Made by a program: the position numbers and the translations under genes | Notes under the pieces: generated by a model | Database searches by the model: none | The model's input: only the letters and a program-made list of their open reading frames with translations | Told to the model about the DNA's origin: nothing | Shown here: positions 56,071 through 64,000 of the stretch, one piece after another | Position numbering within the stretch: the stretch's first letter is position 1 | Layout of the letters: each line of letters begins with the position of its first letter | DNA from: UBA6168 sp965222975 | Lineage (GTDB): Bacteria > Bacteroidota > Bacteroidia > Chitinophagales > Saprospiraceae | Assembly (NCBI GenBank): GCA_965222975.1 | Contig: CBDCVJ010000042.1 | Span: 223,141-287,140 of the forward strand | Reading direction: 5' to 3' | DNA: 64,000 nt

Positions 56071-57150
56071 ATGAAAGCACCCGTAATTTTATTATTGATA
56101 GCATTATTCTTCACTGCTTGCGTCACACCTTCCAATGACGGGGGAGAAAATCAATCTTCCGATCAAGGCGAATGGAATTCCAAACTCCCGGCAAGTTTTT
56201 TCGAACAAGGGGAGGAAAGCCTTGCTTCAAGCGGCGTGACCAACCTTCGGAACCCAAGCCGCAAAGACCCTTTAAGCAATGGGGATGAAGAACAAAAAAA
56301 AATATACCCTCAGTACCATAGCCAATACAACTTCCTTCGTGCTGACCGTACCCTGACCCTGCCTGCCGAAATGAGTGACATTGCAGGCCTCAGCCTTTCG
56401 CCCGATGGATACTCCCTCATCGCATTGAATTATAAGGACGGCGACATCCATTATATTGACAAATGGAGGGGCGACTATGAATATGGCGTCCGCTTCAAAC
56501 ACCGTGGAAGGTACGAGGGGATTGAGGCGGTACGAAACGATGTATTTATTGTCAAAGAAAACGGCAGTATTGTACACGTATCAGAACTTGACTCTGAAAA
56601 GCCCAAAACAAAAACTTTTAATACCCCGCTCAATGCCAAATTTGCCGTGCAGGGCCTTACCTACCACCCCATCCGAAATGAACTCCTACTTGCTTGTCAA
56701 GGCAATGACGGCGACAGGGCATTCGACGACAGCGAAAGCATTTATGTGTTCGATCTCGACTCGAAGGAATTATTCCGGCAACCCATGTTCCTCATAGAAG
56801 ACCAAGCTATCTTCGACTACCTCAACCAACAACGGCCACCCCTCGAAGAAGGTGATGAGTTATTTTACAAACCACCCACTGAAAAACCCTTCGAGCCATC
56901 GGCCATAGCCATCCACCCGCGCACCGATGAATTATTCCTGATTTCTGCTTCCAGTATGCTTCTGGTCATTTTATCGGAAGATGGTGACCTGCTGCATGCA
57001 GAAAGGCTCGACCCGTTTTTGTTCACTGAGCCGGAAGGGATGTGCTTCGACCTTGATGGGACGTTGTACATTAGTTCAAAAGGTGGCAGGGGCAGCACAG
57101 GAAAAATCCATCTCTTTTCGCCACAATTCAGGAATAGGCATCCATCGTGA
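56071..57150 (+). CDS. SdiA-regulated-like beta-propeller lipoprotein (paralogue)
   Basis: I start at the ATG at 56071 (MKAPVILLLIALFFTAC), giving 359 residues with lipobox FTAC at Cys17. It repeats the features of the gene at 53091: MSDIAGLSLSPDGYSLIALN, GRYEGIEAVRNDVFIVKENG, AVQGLTYHPIRNELLLACQG, EPSAIAIHPRTDELFLISAS and EPEGMCFDLDGTLYISSKGG. It lies directly upstream of the ECF sigma gene but is more likely independent of it. Confidence 0.85.
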   Translation: MKAPVILLLIALFFTACVTPSNDGGENQSSDQGEWNSKLPASFFEQGEESLASSGVTNLRNPSRKDPLSNGDEEQKKIYPQYHSQYNFLRADRTLTLPAEMSDIAGLSLSPDGYSLIALNYKDGDIHYIDKWRGDYEYGVRFKHRGRYEGIEAVRNDVFIVKENGSIVHVSELDSEKPKTKTFNTPLNAKFAVQGLTYHPIRNELLLACQGNDGDRAFDDSESIYVFDLDSKELFRQPMFLIEDQAIFDYLNQQRPPLEEGDELFYKPPTEKPFEPSAIAIHPRTDELFLISASSMLLVILSEDGDLLHAERLDPFLFTEPEGMCFDLDGTLYISSKGGRGSTGKIHLFSPQFRNRHPS

Positions 57151-57272
57151 GGATGGTATTGGGGAGTATTCACCTTTAGTAAATAAAACTGTCGGGTTTA
57201 TTCTTTCCCGTTTTGCTTATTAGCTTTTACTTTGCTCCTGCTGCCACAACGATAAGTGTGGTGTACTTTCCA

Positions 57273-57863
57273 ATGGACGATAACCAACAGGAAAAAGATT
57301 GGCTGGCCGCTCTGAAAACAGGTGACAAAACTGCATTTAGAGCTATATACGATCAGTATTATAAGTACTTGGTTGTCACTGCTTTCAATGTCTTGGGAGA
57401 TAGCGATGCCGCTAGGGATTTGGCACAGGACGTTTTTGTGGAAATTTGGAAAAAAAGGGAAACTTTGCTCATTTCTTCCTCGCTCAAATCATACCTCCGG
57501 CGAGCGGTCGTCAATAAAACCCTCAACCACATCAAGGCCAGCCGCATTGACTTTAGTGATCCTGCTACCCTTCCCGAAAACACATATAATGAACACGGAC
57601 AGGATGAACAACTCCATGCTGCCAACCTTGAAAAGATCATCCATAAAGCCATATCAGCGCTTCCCGAGCGGTGCCGGATCGTCTTTACCCTTTGCCGTTT
57701 GGAAAAAATGAGCCATAAGGAAATCGCTGCCCAATTGGACATTTCCACTAAAACAGTTGAGAATCAAATGACCCGTGCTTTGGCAATGTTGCGAAAAGCA
57801 TTGGCGCCTTATGTTGGAGAAGGGCTGCTGATGTGGTTGCTATTCATAGCCAGGATTTCATGA
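57273..57863 (+). CDS. ECF sigma factor (FecI-like)
   Basis: I start at the ATG at 57273 (MDDNQQEKDWLAALKTGDKT), giving 196 residues. Region 2 (YKYLVVTAFNVLGDSDAARD, then DVFVEIWKKRETL) and region 4 (LPERCRIVFTLCRLEKMSHK, then AAQLDISTKTVENQM) are typical of sigma-70 factors of the ECF class. It is followed by a FecR gene and a TonB-dependent receptor with an STN domain, so it probably responds to a substrate sensed by that receptor. Confidence 0.93.
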   Translation: MDDNQQEKDWLAALKTGDKTAFRAIYDQYYKYLVVTAFNVLGDSDAARDLAQDVFVEIWKKRETLLISSSLKSYLRRAVVNKTLNHIKASRIDFSDPATLPENTYNEHGQDEQLHAANLEKIIHKAISALPERCRIVFTLCRLEKMSHKEIAAQLDISTKTVENQMTRALAMLRKALAPYVGEGLLMWLLFIARIS

Positions 57864-57927
57864 TCCGAGCTACAATAGGGGAAAGCACCTGCTCAGTTGT
57901 CTTGTTTTTGAATCAAAATCCTATTTT

Positions 57928-58929
57928 ATGAAAGAAGACCATTACATATTACTTATTCAAAAACAACTCACTGGAGAAATTACTTCCGAAGAGCAAAGCC
58001 AACTGGATAATTGGTTAGCCACTTCCCCTGACAATCAGCGAATAGGCAAAAGCATCGAAAAAACCTGGGCACTCAGCGAAGGGTTTACCCAAGACGTTGA
58101 CCTTGATTTGGAGGGCGATTTCCAAAAAATTGAAAATAAATTATTGGAAGAAGATAAGCCAGAGGCCAAAGTGCGCCCCCTGCCCTACCGCCGATGGCTG
58201 TTAAGGGTTGCCGCTGTTTTCCTCCTGTTGGCCGCTGGCTCTTATGTTTGGAAAAAATATTTAACATCCGCTGTTAAACATGAGGTCGTCAGCACTGGCG
58301 ACAAGGCTTCTGAAAAACCGATAGAATTATTGGATGGAAGCAAAGTATGGCTGAATGCGAACACAAAATTTACTTATTTTTCTTCCTCGGTCAGCAAAGA
58401 GCGACGGGTTATATTGGATGGGGAGGCTTTTTTTGAAGTGGCGAAAGATGCATCTAAACCTTTTGTGGTGGAAACACTTTCCGCAGAAGTAACTGTTCTT
58501 GGAACATCGTTTAGCGTGTTAGAAAAACACAGTGATGTAGAAGTAAATGTAGCCACAGGGAAAGTGAAACTCTCTCCAAAAGAAAGTGATGAAGCCATTA
58601 CCTTAATTGTCAATGAACGGGGCATTTTCAAAAAAACGGAGGGTCAGCTTATCAAAGAGCAATTGCAAGATCCTAACAAATTGGCTTGGCACACCAAAAA
58701 ACTCATTTTCGACAATACTCCTTTAAAAACAGCGCTTTCAACCATATCTGAATTTTACGGCACACCCATTAATTTAGAAAACGAGGAACTCGAAAATTGC
58801 ATCCTATCTGCCTCTTTTGACCATAAATCAATCGACACTGTTTTGGAAATCATAGCAACTGTGTTCGGTGCCGAAATCAGCCAATCGCCAACGGGTGATT
58901 ATACCTTGAAGATGGGCGAGTGCCAATAA
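57928..58929 (+). CDS. FecR-type anti-sigma factor
   Basis: The 333-residue protein has an N-terminal cytoplasmic domain with the usual Trp box (QLTGEITSEEQSQLDNWLA), one membrane helix (WLLRVAAVFLLLAAGSYVW) and a periplasmic FecR domain (LLDGSKVWLNANTKFTYFSS, GEAFFEVAKDASKPFVVET, VLGTSFSV). The C-terminal part (TPLKTALSTISEFYGTPI) is the STN-like module common in Bacteroidota FecR proteins. It receives a signal from the TonB receptor and controls the sigma factor. Confidence 0.95.
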   Translation: MKEDHYILLIQKQLTGEITSEEQSQLDNWLATSPDNQRIGKSIEKTWALSEGFTQDVDLDLEGDFQKIENKLLEEDKPEAKVRPLPYRRWLLRVAAVFLLLAAGSYVWKKYLTSAVKHEVVSTGDKASEKPIELLDGSKVWLNANTKFTYFSSSVSKERRVILDGEAFFEVAKDASKPFVVETLSAEVTVLGTSFSVLEKHSDVEVNVATGKVKLSPKESDEAITLIVNERGIFKKTEGQLIKEQLQDPNKLAWHTKKLIFDNTPLKTALSTISEFYGTPINLENEELENCILSASFDHKSIDTVLEIIATVFGAEISQSPTGDYTLKMGECQ

Positions 58930-59045
58930 TAATAAATTCTGAAAGTCCGTTTGGGTTGGTAAGGAAGGGGTTCTTCCACCTTGCAATTCTTATTTTGAAA
59001 AAAAACAACATATCAAAATCTACTAAGCCATCCTTGCCAGCAGGG

Positions 59046-61712
59046 ATGGCTTCCCGTTTTGCCTGCCTGCTTTTGCCATTTCTGTTTTTCACAAAAACCT
59101 CTGCCCAATCCGTGCTCGATCAAAAAGCAAATATTTCCGTACAGGAAGTCAGCATACCCCAAGCATTAAAAATTGTGAGTGTAAATGCCAACATTGAATT
59201 CGTCTTCAGCGAAAGTTTTTTTGAAAAAAATAAAAAGATCACCATAGATGAAACAAATCGGCCATTGCGCGAAATATTGAAGGTGCTGCTAAAAGGCACA
59301 GGCATCGGCTTCAAGGAAATAGACGGGCAGGTCGTCCTTTTCAAAACCCCTAAAAAAGTACCCCAACGATTTACGTTAAGTGGCTATGTGGAGGATGCAG
59401 GTTCAGGCGAAAGGTTGATAGCAGCAGCAGTATATGCCCCGCAGCAAGGCATTGGCACTATCACCAATGAGTATGGTTTTTACAGCTTGACCCTCCCGGC
59501 AGATGTGGAGGAAATCACCATAAGTTATCTCGGTTTTCAGGAAGAAAAAAAGCCATTGCATTTGACCAAAGACCAATTCACTACCCATCAGTTATCGCCT
59601 TCTTTGACTTTGGCTGAAATTATCGTTACGCCAGATAGCACCAAGAATGAACTGATCCCCTCCCCTGCCAGCGGCACCCAACTGCGACCTGACGATTTCA
59701 GCGCAGCGCCCGACCTTGGGGGTGAGAGTGATCTGATGAGGATCGCCCAACTTTTGCCAGGTGTACAAACAGGTGCGGATGGCCTAGGTGGATTGCATGT
59801 GCGAGGTGGCAATGCCGATCAAAATCTCGTGCTGCTGGACGGCGTGCCTGTTTACAACCCCGATCACTTATTGGGCATTTTTTCAGTCTTCAATACATCG
59901 GCCATCAAAAGTGCTAAGTTTTTGAGAGGTGGTTTTCCCGCACGTTACGGGGGCAGGGTTTCTTCGGTGTTTGACATACGTACCAAAGAAGGAAGTACGA
60001 GAAAATGGGGCGGCGGGGCAAGTATTGACCTTATCAGTGGAAAAGCCTTTATGGAAGGGCCGTTTGCCAGAGGTAAGGGCAGCGTGTTGTTGACTGGACG
60101 TATGACCTTTTCCGGCTTTTTGTTAAGCGAATTGGGTCGAAAAGCTTTTTCCATTTTGGACGAAACCGATAACAAGTACGAATTCTACGATGCTAATGCA
60201 AAATTGAGCTACCAATTTTCTGAAAAGGACAGGGTCTATCTAAGCTTTTACCAAGGTAATGATTTTTATGACGGAAATTCTGAGGAGTCATTGATCGATT
60301 CTTTTGATTACGACATCGAACTGGAAGTAAACAAAGATGTAGAGATCAATTGGGGCAACTCCATATCCTCCCTTCGTTGGAACCATGTTTTTGGCCCAAA
60401 ACTTTTTGCCAATACGACCCTGACTTATAGCCGTTACCAATTTTCCAACGAACAATTATTGACCATTTCCCCGGAAGAAGAAGAGGAAGAAGAAGACCGA
60501 GAGTTTTTTATATACGACCGCTCTCGGTCGAACATCAGGGATCAGGCTCTGCGAATTGATTTTTCCTATGCCCCAAATGCCAGGCATCATTGGCGATTCG
60601 GTGCGGCATATATTGATCATCGCTTTGAGCCGGACACTAGGTCGTTCGACTCTGGAGACCTAGTGGATGTCGGTGACATCGACTCACTGGATTTGACGGA
60701 TTTTGACGATTTTGATGATCCCTTCTTCATCTATGCCGATGAGGTGGAAGCCTATGCGGAGGACGAATTCAAGGTAGGCGACAAGTGGCACTTCAACCTT
60801 GGTCTGCGCCTGAGCGGGTTTTTCAGCGATAAAGATTATTTCAATCTTGAGCCACGTTTGATGGCTAACTATCACCTGACCGAACGAACGGGACTAACTG
60901 CATCGCTTACCCGAAATGTGCAATACCTGCACCGCATTTTGTTCAATGAAATCAACCTCCCAGAAGACGTTTGGTTTCCTGCCAATGACTTTATGAAACC
61001 GCAAGACGCCTGGCAGGCGACGCTTGGCATTGAAAGTAACTTGGTAGGTGGATTCAGTTTGAGTGCAGAGGGGTATTTAAAAAAAATGAACAACCTGTAT
61101 GTTGTTGAGCCTGACCCTTTTGCTATTGGTTTGTCAGAAGGCATTGATCTTATAGAGGAAAACGGGCATGGGTATGGGGTTGAATTTTTTATCAGAAAAA
61201 GCAAAGGAAAAACAGGCGGTTGGTTGAGTTATACCATTTCGACATCAGAGCGTGATTTCATCGACGACTTAGATCAAAAGGTTTCCATTCATTCGAGTTT
61301 CGACCGCCGCCATGACTTTAAGGTTTTCCTCTACCGACGGATGAACGACCGTTGGCAGGTCAGCCTGAATTGGCTCTACGGGACGGCCATGCCGCAATTA
61401 TATTCAGGGACAAGTGATTCCGAATCCCTGATTTTTGAACAAAATCCGATTACTCCTGACACGCCTGAACCCTATCATCTCCGCCCAGCCCTACGCTCTG
61501 AACCTTACCACCGCTTGGATGTTGCTGTGTCTTATTTTTTGAAAAAAAAGAAATTCGAACACACCTTTAAAGTGAATATATACAATGTTTATGATCGTAA
61601 GAACCCCGCCTTTTATCAGCAGGATTTCCAACCAGAAAACGGGGGCATTACATCGAAGCCGGTTAATCTTTTGCCTTTTATGCCGGGAGTGTATTATGGA
61701 GTGCGGTTTTAG
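59046..61712 (+). CDS. TonB-dependent receptor with N-terminal STN signalling domain
   Basis: I start at the ATG at 59046 (MASRFACLLLPFLFFTKTSA), which gives a signal peptide and 888 residues; an upstream GTG at 58920 would overlap the FecR stop. An STN domain (VSIPQALKIVSVNANIEFVF, RPLREILKVLLKGTGI), a carboxypeptidase-regulatory-like domain (SGYVEDAGSGERLIAAAVY), a plug (LPGVQTGADGLGGLHVRGG, LLDGVPVYNPDHLLGIF) and a long beta-barrel ending VYYGVRF follow. With the sigma and FecR genes it forms a transenvelope signalling unit. The substrate is unknown; it might be a siderophore, sugar or peptide. Confidence 0.95.
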   Translation: MASRFACLLLPFLFFTKTSAQSVLDQKANISVQEVSIPQALKIVSVNANIEFVFSESFFEKNKKITIDETNRPLREILKVLLKGTGIGFKEIDGQVVLFKTPKKVPQRFTLSGYVEDAGSGERLIAAAVYAPQQGIGTITNEYGFYSLTLPADVEEITISYLGFQEEKKPLHLTKDQFTTHQLSPSLTLAEIIVTPDSTKNELIPSPASGTQLRPDDFSAAPDLGGESDLMRIAQLLPGVQTGADGLGGLHVRGGNADQNLVLLDGVPVYNPDHLLGIFSVFNTSAIKSAKFLRGGFPARYGGRVSSVFDIRTKEGSTRKWGGGASIDLISGKAFMEGPFARGKGSVLLTGRMTFSGFLLSELGRKAFSILDETDNKYEFYDANAKLSYQFSEKDRVYLSFYQGNDFYDGNSEESLIDSFDYDIELEVNKDVEINWGNSISSLRWNHVFGPKLFANTTLTYSRYQFSNEQLLTISPEEEEEEEDREFFIYDRSRSNIRDQALRIDFSYAPNARHHWRFGAAYIDHRFEPDTRSFDSGDLVDVGDIDSLDLTDFDDFDDPFFIYADEVEAYAEDEFKVGDKWHFNLGLRLSGFFSDKDYFNLEPRLMANYHLTERTGLTASLTRNVQYLHRILFNEINLPEDVWFPANDFMKPQDAWQATLGIESNLVGGFSLSAEGYLKKMNNLYVVEPDPFAIGLSEGIDLIEENGHGYGVEFFIRKSKGKTGGWLSYTISTSERDFIDDLDQKVSIHSSFDRRHDFKVFLYRRMNDRWQVSLNWLYGTAMPQLYSGTSDSESLIFEQNPITPDTPEPYHLRPALRSEPYHRLDVAVSYFLKKKKFEHTFKVNIYNVYDRKNPAFYQQDFQPENGGITSKPVNLLPFMPGVYYGVRF

Positions 61713-61925
61713 GAATCTCCCCGCGATTGGGGCTGCACATGGCTGAAGCCGTGGGTTGCTTCAACTTTTTTTCATCCTCCTTTAGGGGAATCCTTCCTTC
61801 CAATTGTCTGGTAAATATTCGATCACATCAAAACATCCATTTCATAGCTAAAATTTTTACTTAAAAAGGAGTCCAAACGCCGAACTGGAGTTCGGCGGCA
61901 CTTTCATCAACAAAACCTTTAGCTC
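61713..61925. other. Intergenic stretch with small hairpin
   Basis: CCGAACTGGAGTTCGG near 61880-61896 forms a hairpin upstream of the small cytochrome-like gene. The rest is unremarkable. Confidence 0.45.
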
Positions 61926-62270
61926 ATGAAATGTAAAATTTTCGTTTCCAGCCTTCTTTTACAAGTATTATTAATTGCCTGTCAGAAAGAAACCATTCCC
62001 ATTGCAACGAATATAGATTGCTCAACAATCACGTATTCAGATACTATTGAGCCGTTGGTCCGGCAAAGTTGCGGCGGCTCAGATTGCCACGGCAACAATG
62101 CCCCTGATGGCGACATGATAACCTATACCAAACTCAAGCCCTATATCAACGACGGTACTTTTCGCAAGGAAGTCCTTGACAATCAGACCATGCCGGAAGG
62201 CAGCAATTTGACCAGCCAACAACTCGGCGAAATAAAATGCTGGTTGGATAATGGAGCATTGAATGATTGA
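61926..62270 (+). CDS. Small cytochrome-like lipoprotein with CxxxxCH
   Basis: The 114-residue lipoprotein (lipobox IAC, Cys19) has SCGGSDCHGNNAPDGDMITY and a late MPEGSNLTSQQLGEIKCWLD, the pattern of small class I cytochrome domains found in Bacteroidota. The haem motif would be CGGSDCH (CxxxxCH), longer than the usual CxxCH, so haem attachment is uncertain. It lies downstream of the TonB receptor on the same strand. Confidence 0.8.
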   Translation: MKCKIFVSSLLLQVLLIACQKETIPIATNIDCSTITYSDTIEPLVRQSCGGSDCHGNNAPDGDMITYTKLKPYINDGTFRKEVLDNQTMPEGSNLTSQQLGEIKCWLDNGALND

Positions 62271-62685
62271 TTTTTTTGGTTCTTTGACAAATCCCGTGGA
62301 AGCCACTCAGAATATCAGAGTATTAGGGGGAAAGAAAAATTTTTTCAAAATTTTTCTTTCCCCCTAATACTCTGATAGAGAGGGAGATAAAAAAATAAAA
62401 AATTTTCAATTTTTTATTTTTTTATCTCCCTCTCTTCCTGTTTTTTTTCGCTCCACGAAAATTGTCAAAGAACCATTTTTTTTTAAAAAACACCCATTTA
62501 AAAGTAGGAGAATCTCTGATCCCATTTGTCCAGTAAACACAAAAACTGATAGTCCCCAAAAGCCAATTTTTACAAATTAATCTATTGCTATTTCCGGCTT
62601 ATAAAACACTCTACTGTTATGGTGACCAACCAGTACAGCACAGGGGATTTTATATCCGGTGTTTCTAACCAAAAAATGTTTTATT
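62271..62685. other. Intergenic stretch made of the double-hairpin element
   Basis: The element at 62277-62475 fills half of this region. The remainder up to 62685 has no gene and holds the leader of the next one. Confidence 0.65.
62277..62475. repeat. Element with outer inverted repeats and two long perfect hairpins
   Basis: The outer arms GGTTCTTTGACAA (62277-62289 region) and TTGTCAAAGAACC (about 62462-62475) are reverse complements. Inside are a perfect 30-bp stem (62314-62343 with 62347-62376, loop TTC) and, directly after it, a perfect 28-bp stem (62377-62404 with 62408-62435, loop TTC). Stems are AT-rich with G-rich bases (AGGGGGAAAG; AGAGAGGGAGAT). TTTCGTGGAGCGA near the right end (62448-62460, inverse) also occurs at 42817-42829. 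Confidence 0.92.
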
Positions 62686-63720
62686 ATGAATTTCATGCAA
62701 AATCTTTTAAAAACCACTGCCCTATTTACGCTCGTTCTACTGTTCGCTATTTCCTGTAAAAAGGATGTAACAGACAATTTACTGCCAGAGGAAAATCAGG
62801 CGAACGGTAATCAGAACTACACTTCCAACTTTATGGGTGGCAACCACGAAGACGAATTCGATTCGCTCTGTTTTCAAATTGTCTACCCCATTACCGTCGT
62901 CCTACCTGATGGCACTTCGCAATCAGCCAATAGTGATGATGAGCTTTTTACCATTGCAGAAAATTGGTACATGAACAACCCTGACAGCGAAGAAGATCCG
63001 ACCCTTGCTTTTCCCATTGATGTGACATTGGATGACGGGACATTACAAGCCATCAATGATGATGATGAACTGGAAGAACTATTCGACGATTGTTTTGGCG
63101 AATGGGACGATGATGAATGGGAAGAAGAATTTGAGATATGTTTTGACATTGTTTACCCAGTAACAGTCCTCCTGCCTGATGGTACTTCACAAACGGCCAA
63201 TGATGATGAGGAACTTGATGCCATTCTTTTCACTTGGTTTGAAAATAACCCGGACAGCGAAGATTTCCCAACTTTCTCTTTTCCCATCCAGGTAGTATTG
63301 GACAGCACCATTATGGATATCAACGATGAAGAGGAATTGGAAGAACTGTTCGAAGAATGTGAAGAATGGGACGACGAGGGAAATCCCTTCGAAGATTGTT
63401 TCACGATTTCCTACCCCATAACTATCGAGTTCCCAGATGGTACATCGGCTACTATCAACAGCGATGAAGAACTTGAAATGGTGATCGAAAACTGGTACAC
63501 AAACAATCCAGATAGCGAAGAAGATCCAACATTGGCCTACCCCGTCGAAGTGACATTAGCGGAAGATGGATCGGTCGTTACGGTTACCAGTGACGAAGAG
63601 TTAGAAGAGGTCATAGAAAACTGTTTCAAGTGCCTCATTGCTAATCCCAATGGTCTTGCTATTGGAACGCCAAATGCAGCTATAGCCACAATGGCCATCA
63701 AGCGCCAACGAATCAATTGA
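62686..63720 (+). CDS. Acidic lipoprotein with three repeated domains
   Basis: I start at the ATG at 62686 (MNFMQNLLKTTALFTLVLLF), giving 344 residues with lipobox ISC. The mature protein has three or so copies of a unit of about 100 residues: CFxIVYPVTVxLPDGTSQTA, DDEELxxIxxxWxxNNPDSE, TLAFPIxVTLDDGT and INDDEELEELFEEC. Each ends in a Cys, so Cys pairs may link each copy. The protein is strongly acidic (DDDEWEEEFE). No family recognised; calcium or metal binding is possible. Confidence 0.75.
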   Translation: MNFMQNLLKTTALFTLVLLFAISCKKDVTDNLLPEENQANGNQNYTSNFMGGNHEDEFDSLCFQIVYPITVVLPDGTSQSANSDDELFTIAENWYMNNPDSEEDPTLAFPIDVTLDDGTLQAINDDDELEELFDDCFGEWDDDEWEEEFEICFDIVYPVTVLLPDGTSQTANDDEELDAILFTWFENNPDSEDFPTFSFPIQVVLDSTIMDINDEEELEELFEECEEWDDEGNPFEDCFTISYPITIEFPDGTSATINSDEELEMVIENWYTNNPDSEEDPTLAYPVEVTLAEDGSVVTVTSDEELEEVIENCFKCLIANPNGLAIGTPNAAIATMAIKRQRIN

Positions 63721-64000
63721 TTCGATTTAGTAACGCTGAAAAAATAAAAGTTCTTTTTCGGTTACTTGCTTAATACTGCTTTGTCACTTTAGAAAAATAA
63801 CCATTCGTTTTCAGGCCTGAGATTTAAAACCCTTTAGAGAGAGGTGTGTTTTTTTGATTTTTTTACAAAAAATCAAAAAAACACACCTCTCTCTACTAGG
63901 ATTCTTTCTCCCGGACATGAAATACAGTGGTCATATATAAGTATATTTCTAAAGTGACAAAGTAGTATTAATAATAGGGTCTTAATCTTATGGTTATCCG
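63721..64000. other. Right-edge intergenic stretch
   Basis: It is occupied by the hairpin element at 63771-63970. No gene starts before the right edge. Confidence 0.6.
63771..63970. repeat. Element with outer inverted repeats and a perfect 29-bp hairpin
   Basis: The outer arms (63771-63799 and 63942-63970, both with CTAAAGTGACAAAG or its complement) match over about 29 bases with few mismatches. The centre is a perfect 29-bp stem (63835-63863 with 63867-63895, loop TAC) starting TAGAGAGAGGTGTG. The architecture is that of the element at 62277-62475, though the sequence of stems differs. Confidence 0.92.

Noticed and set aside
62277..63970. CRISPR array in the hairpin region
   Set aside because: The repeats are inverted, of different sequence and without spacers of constant length; no cas genes are present.
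1..64000. tRNA or rRNA genes
   Set aside because: No cloverleaf with CCA-type acceptor or rRNA segment could be found by eye.

Overview
The window looks like chromosome of a Bacteroidota bacterium, probably of the Saprospiraceae/Chitinophagia type. The evidence is C-terminal type IX secretion (T9SS) sorting domains, an ECF sigma/FecR/STN-TonB receptor operon, many SPII lipoproteins, PKD and thrombospondin-3 repeats in large exported proteins, and many palindromic intergenic repeats. There are no rRNA genes, tRNA genes or CRISPR arrays that I can see.

Layout. 1-7.3 kb: two very large exported proteins on the minus strand, a sugar-dehydrogenase/PKD/PA14 protein running off the left edge and a reprolysin-like T9SS metalloprotease. 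7.6-10.7 kb: a padR-permease pair behind two TTTAC-N6-GTAAA palindromes. 10.7-17.3 kb: rlmF, then a minus-strand operon for a molybdopterin oxidoreductase, a four-cluster ferredoxin and an NrfD membrane subunit, followed by two rhodanese-fold lipoproteins that lack the catalytic Cys but share a C-terminal EEEEGC tail. 17.8-19.5 kb: an AT-rich island with a papain-fold-like gene and a small partner. 19.6-25.2 kb: a toxin-antitoxin pair with a broken toxin, a T9SS propeller, a DUF502 membrane protein, a redoxin and lipoproteins. 25.4-43 kb: energy and redox genes, namely pckA, a cyclic-2,3-DPG-synthetase-like GTPase, CBS proteins, a 12-haem cytochrome, further rhodaneses with a porin, a glycogen-binding domain protein, an ADP-forming acyl-CoA synthetase/GNAT fusion and a histone-deacetylase-like hydrolase. 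43.7-48 kb: a LolA-like/LolCE-like/LolD-like set. 49.4-57.2 kb: a chimeric cytochrome/LRR/discoidin protein, a TIR-domain gene that looks like an integron cassette, and two SdiA-regulated-like propeller lipoproteins around cvpA. 57.3-63.7 kb: sigma factor, FecR, TonB receptor, a small cytochrome-like lipoprotein and an acidic triple-repeat lipoprotein.

How the parts may fit together. Seven palindromes of the form TGAY-N4-RTCA (CRP/FNR-type) lie in intergenic DNA near the molybdoenzyme operon, pckA, the GTPase, the rhodanese/porin region, the CorC-like gene, the deacetylase-like gene and the LolA-like gene. This suggests one CRP/FNR-family regulon for low-oxygen or energy-limited life with sulfur-compound electron transfer.

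The most unusual features are: (1) intergenic elements built as nested inverted repeats, several with perfect 28-30 bp hairpins closed by 3-nt loops; (2) the Cys-less rhodaneses ending in Gly-Cys; (3) a TIR gene between attC-like sites with no integrase in view; (4) six apparent frameshifts, all equivalent to one extra base, which suggests either assembly error or decay.
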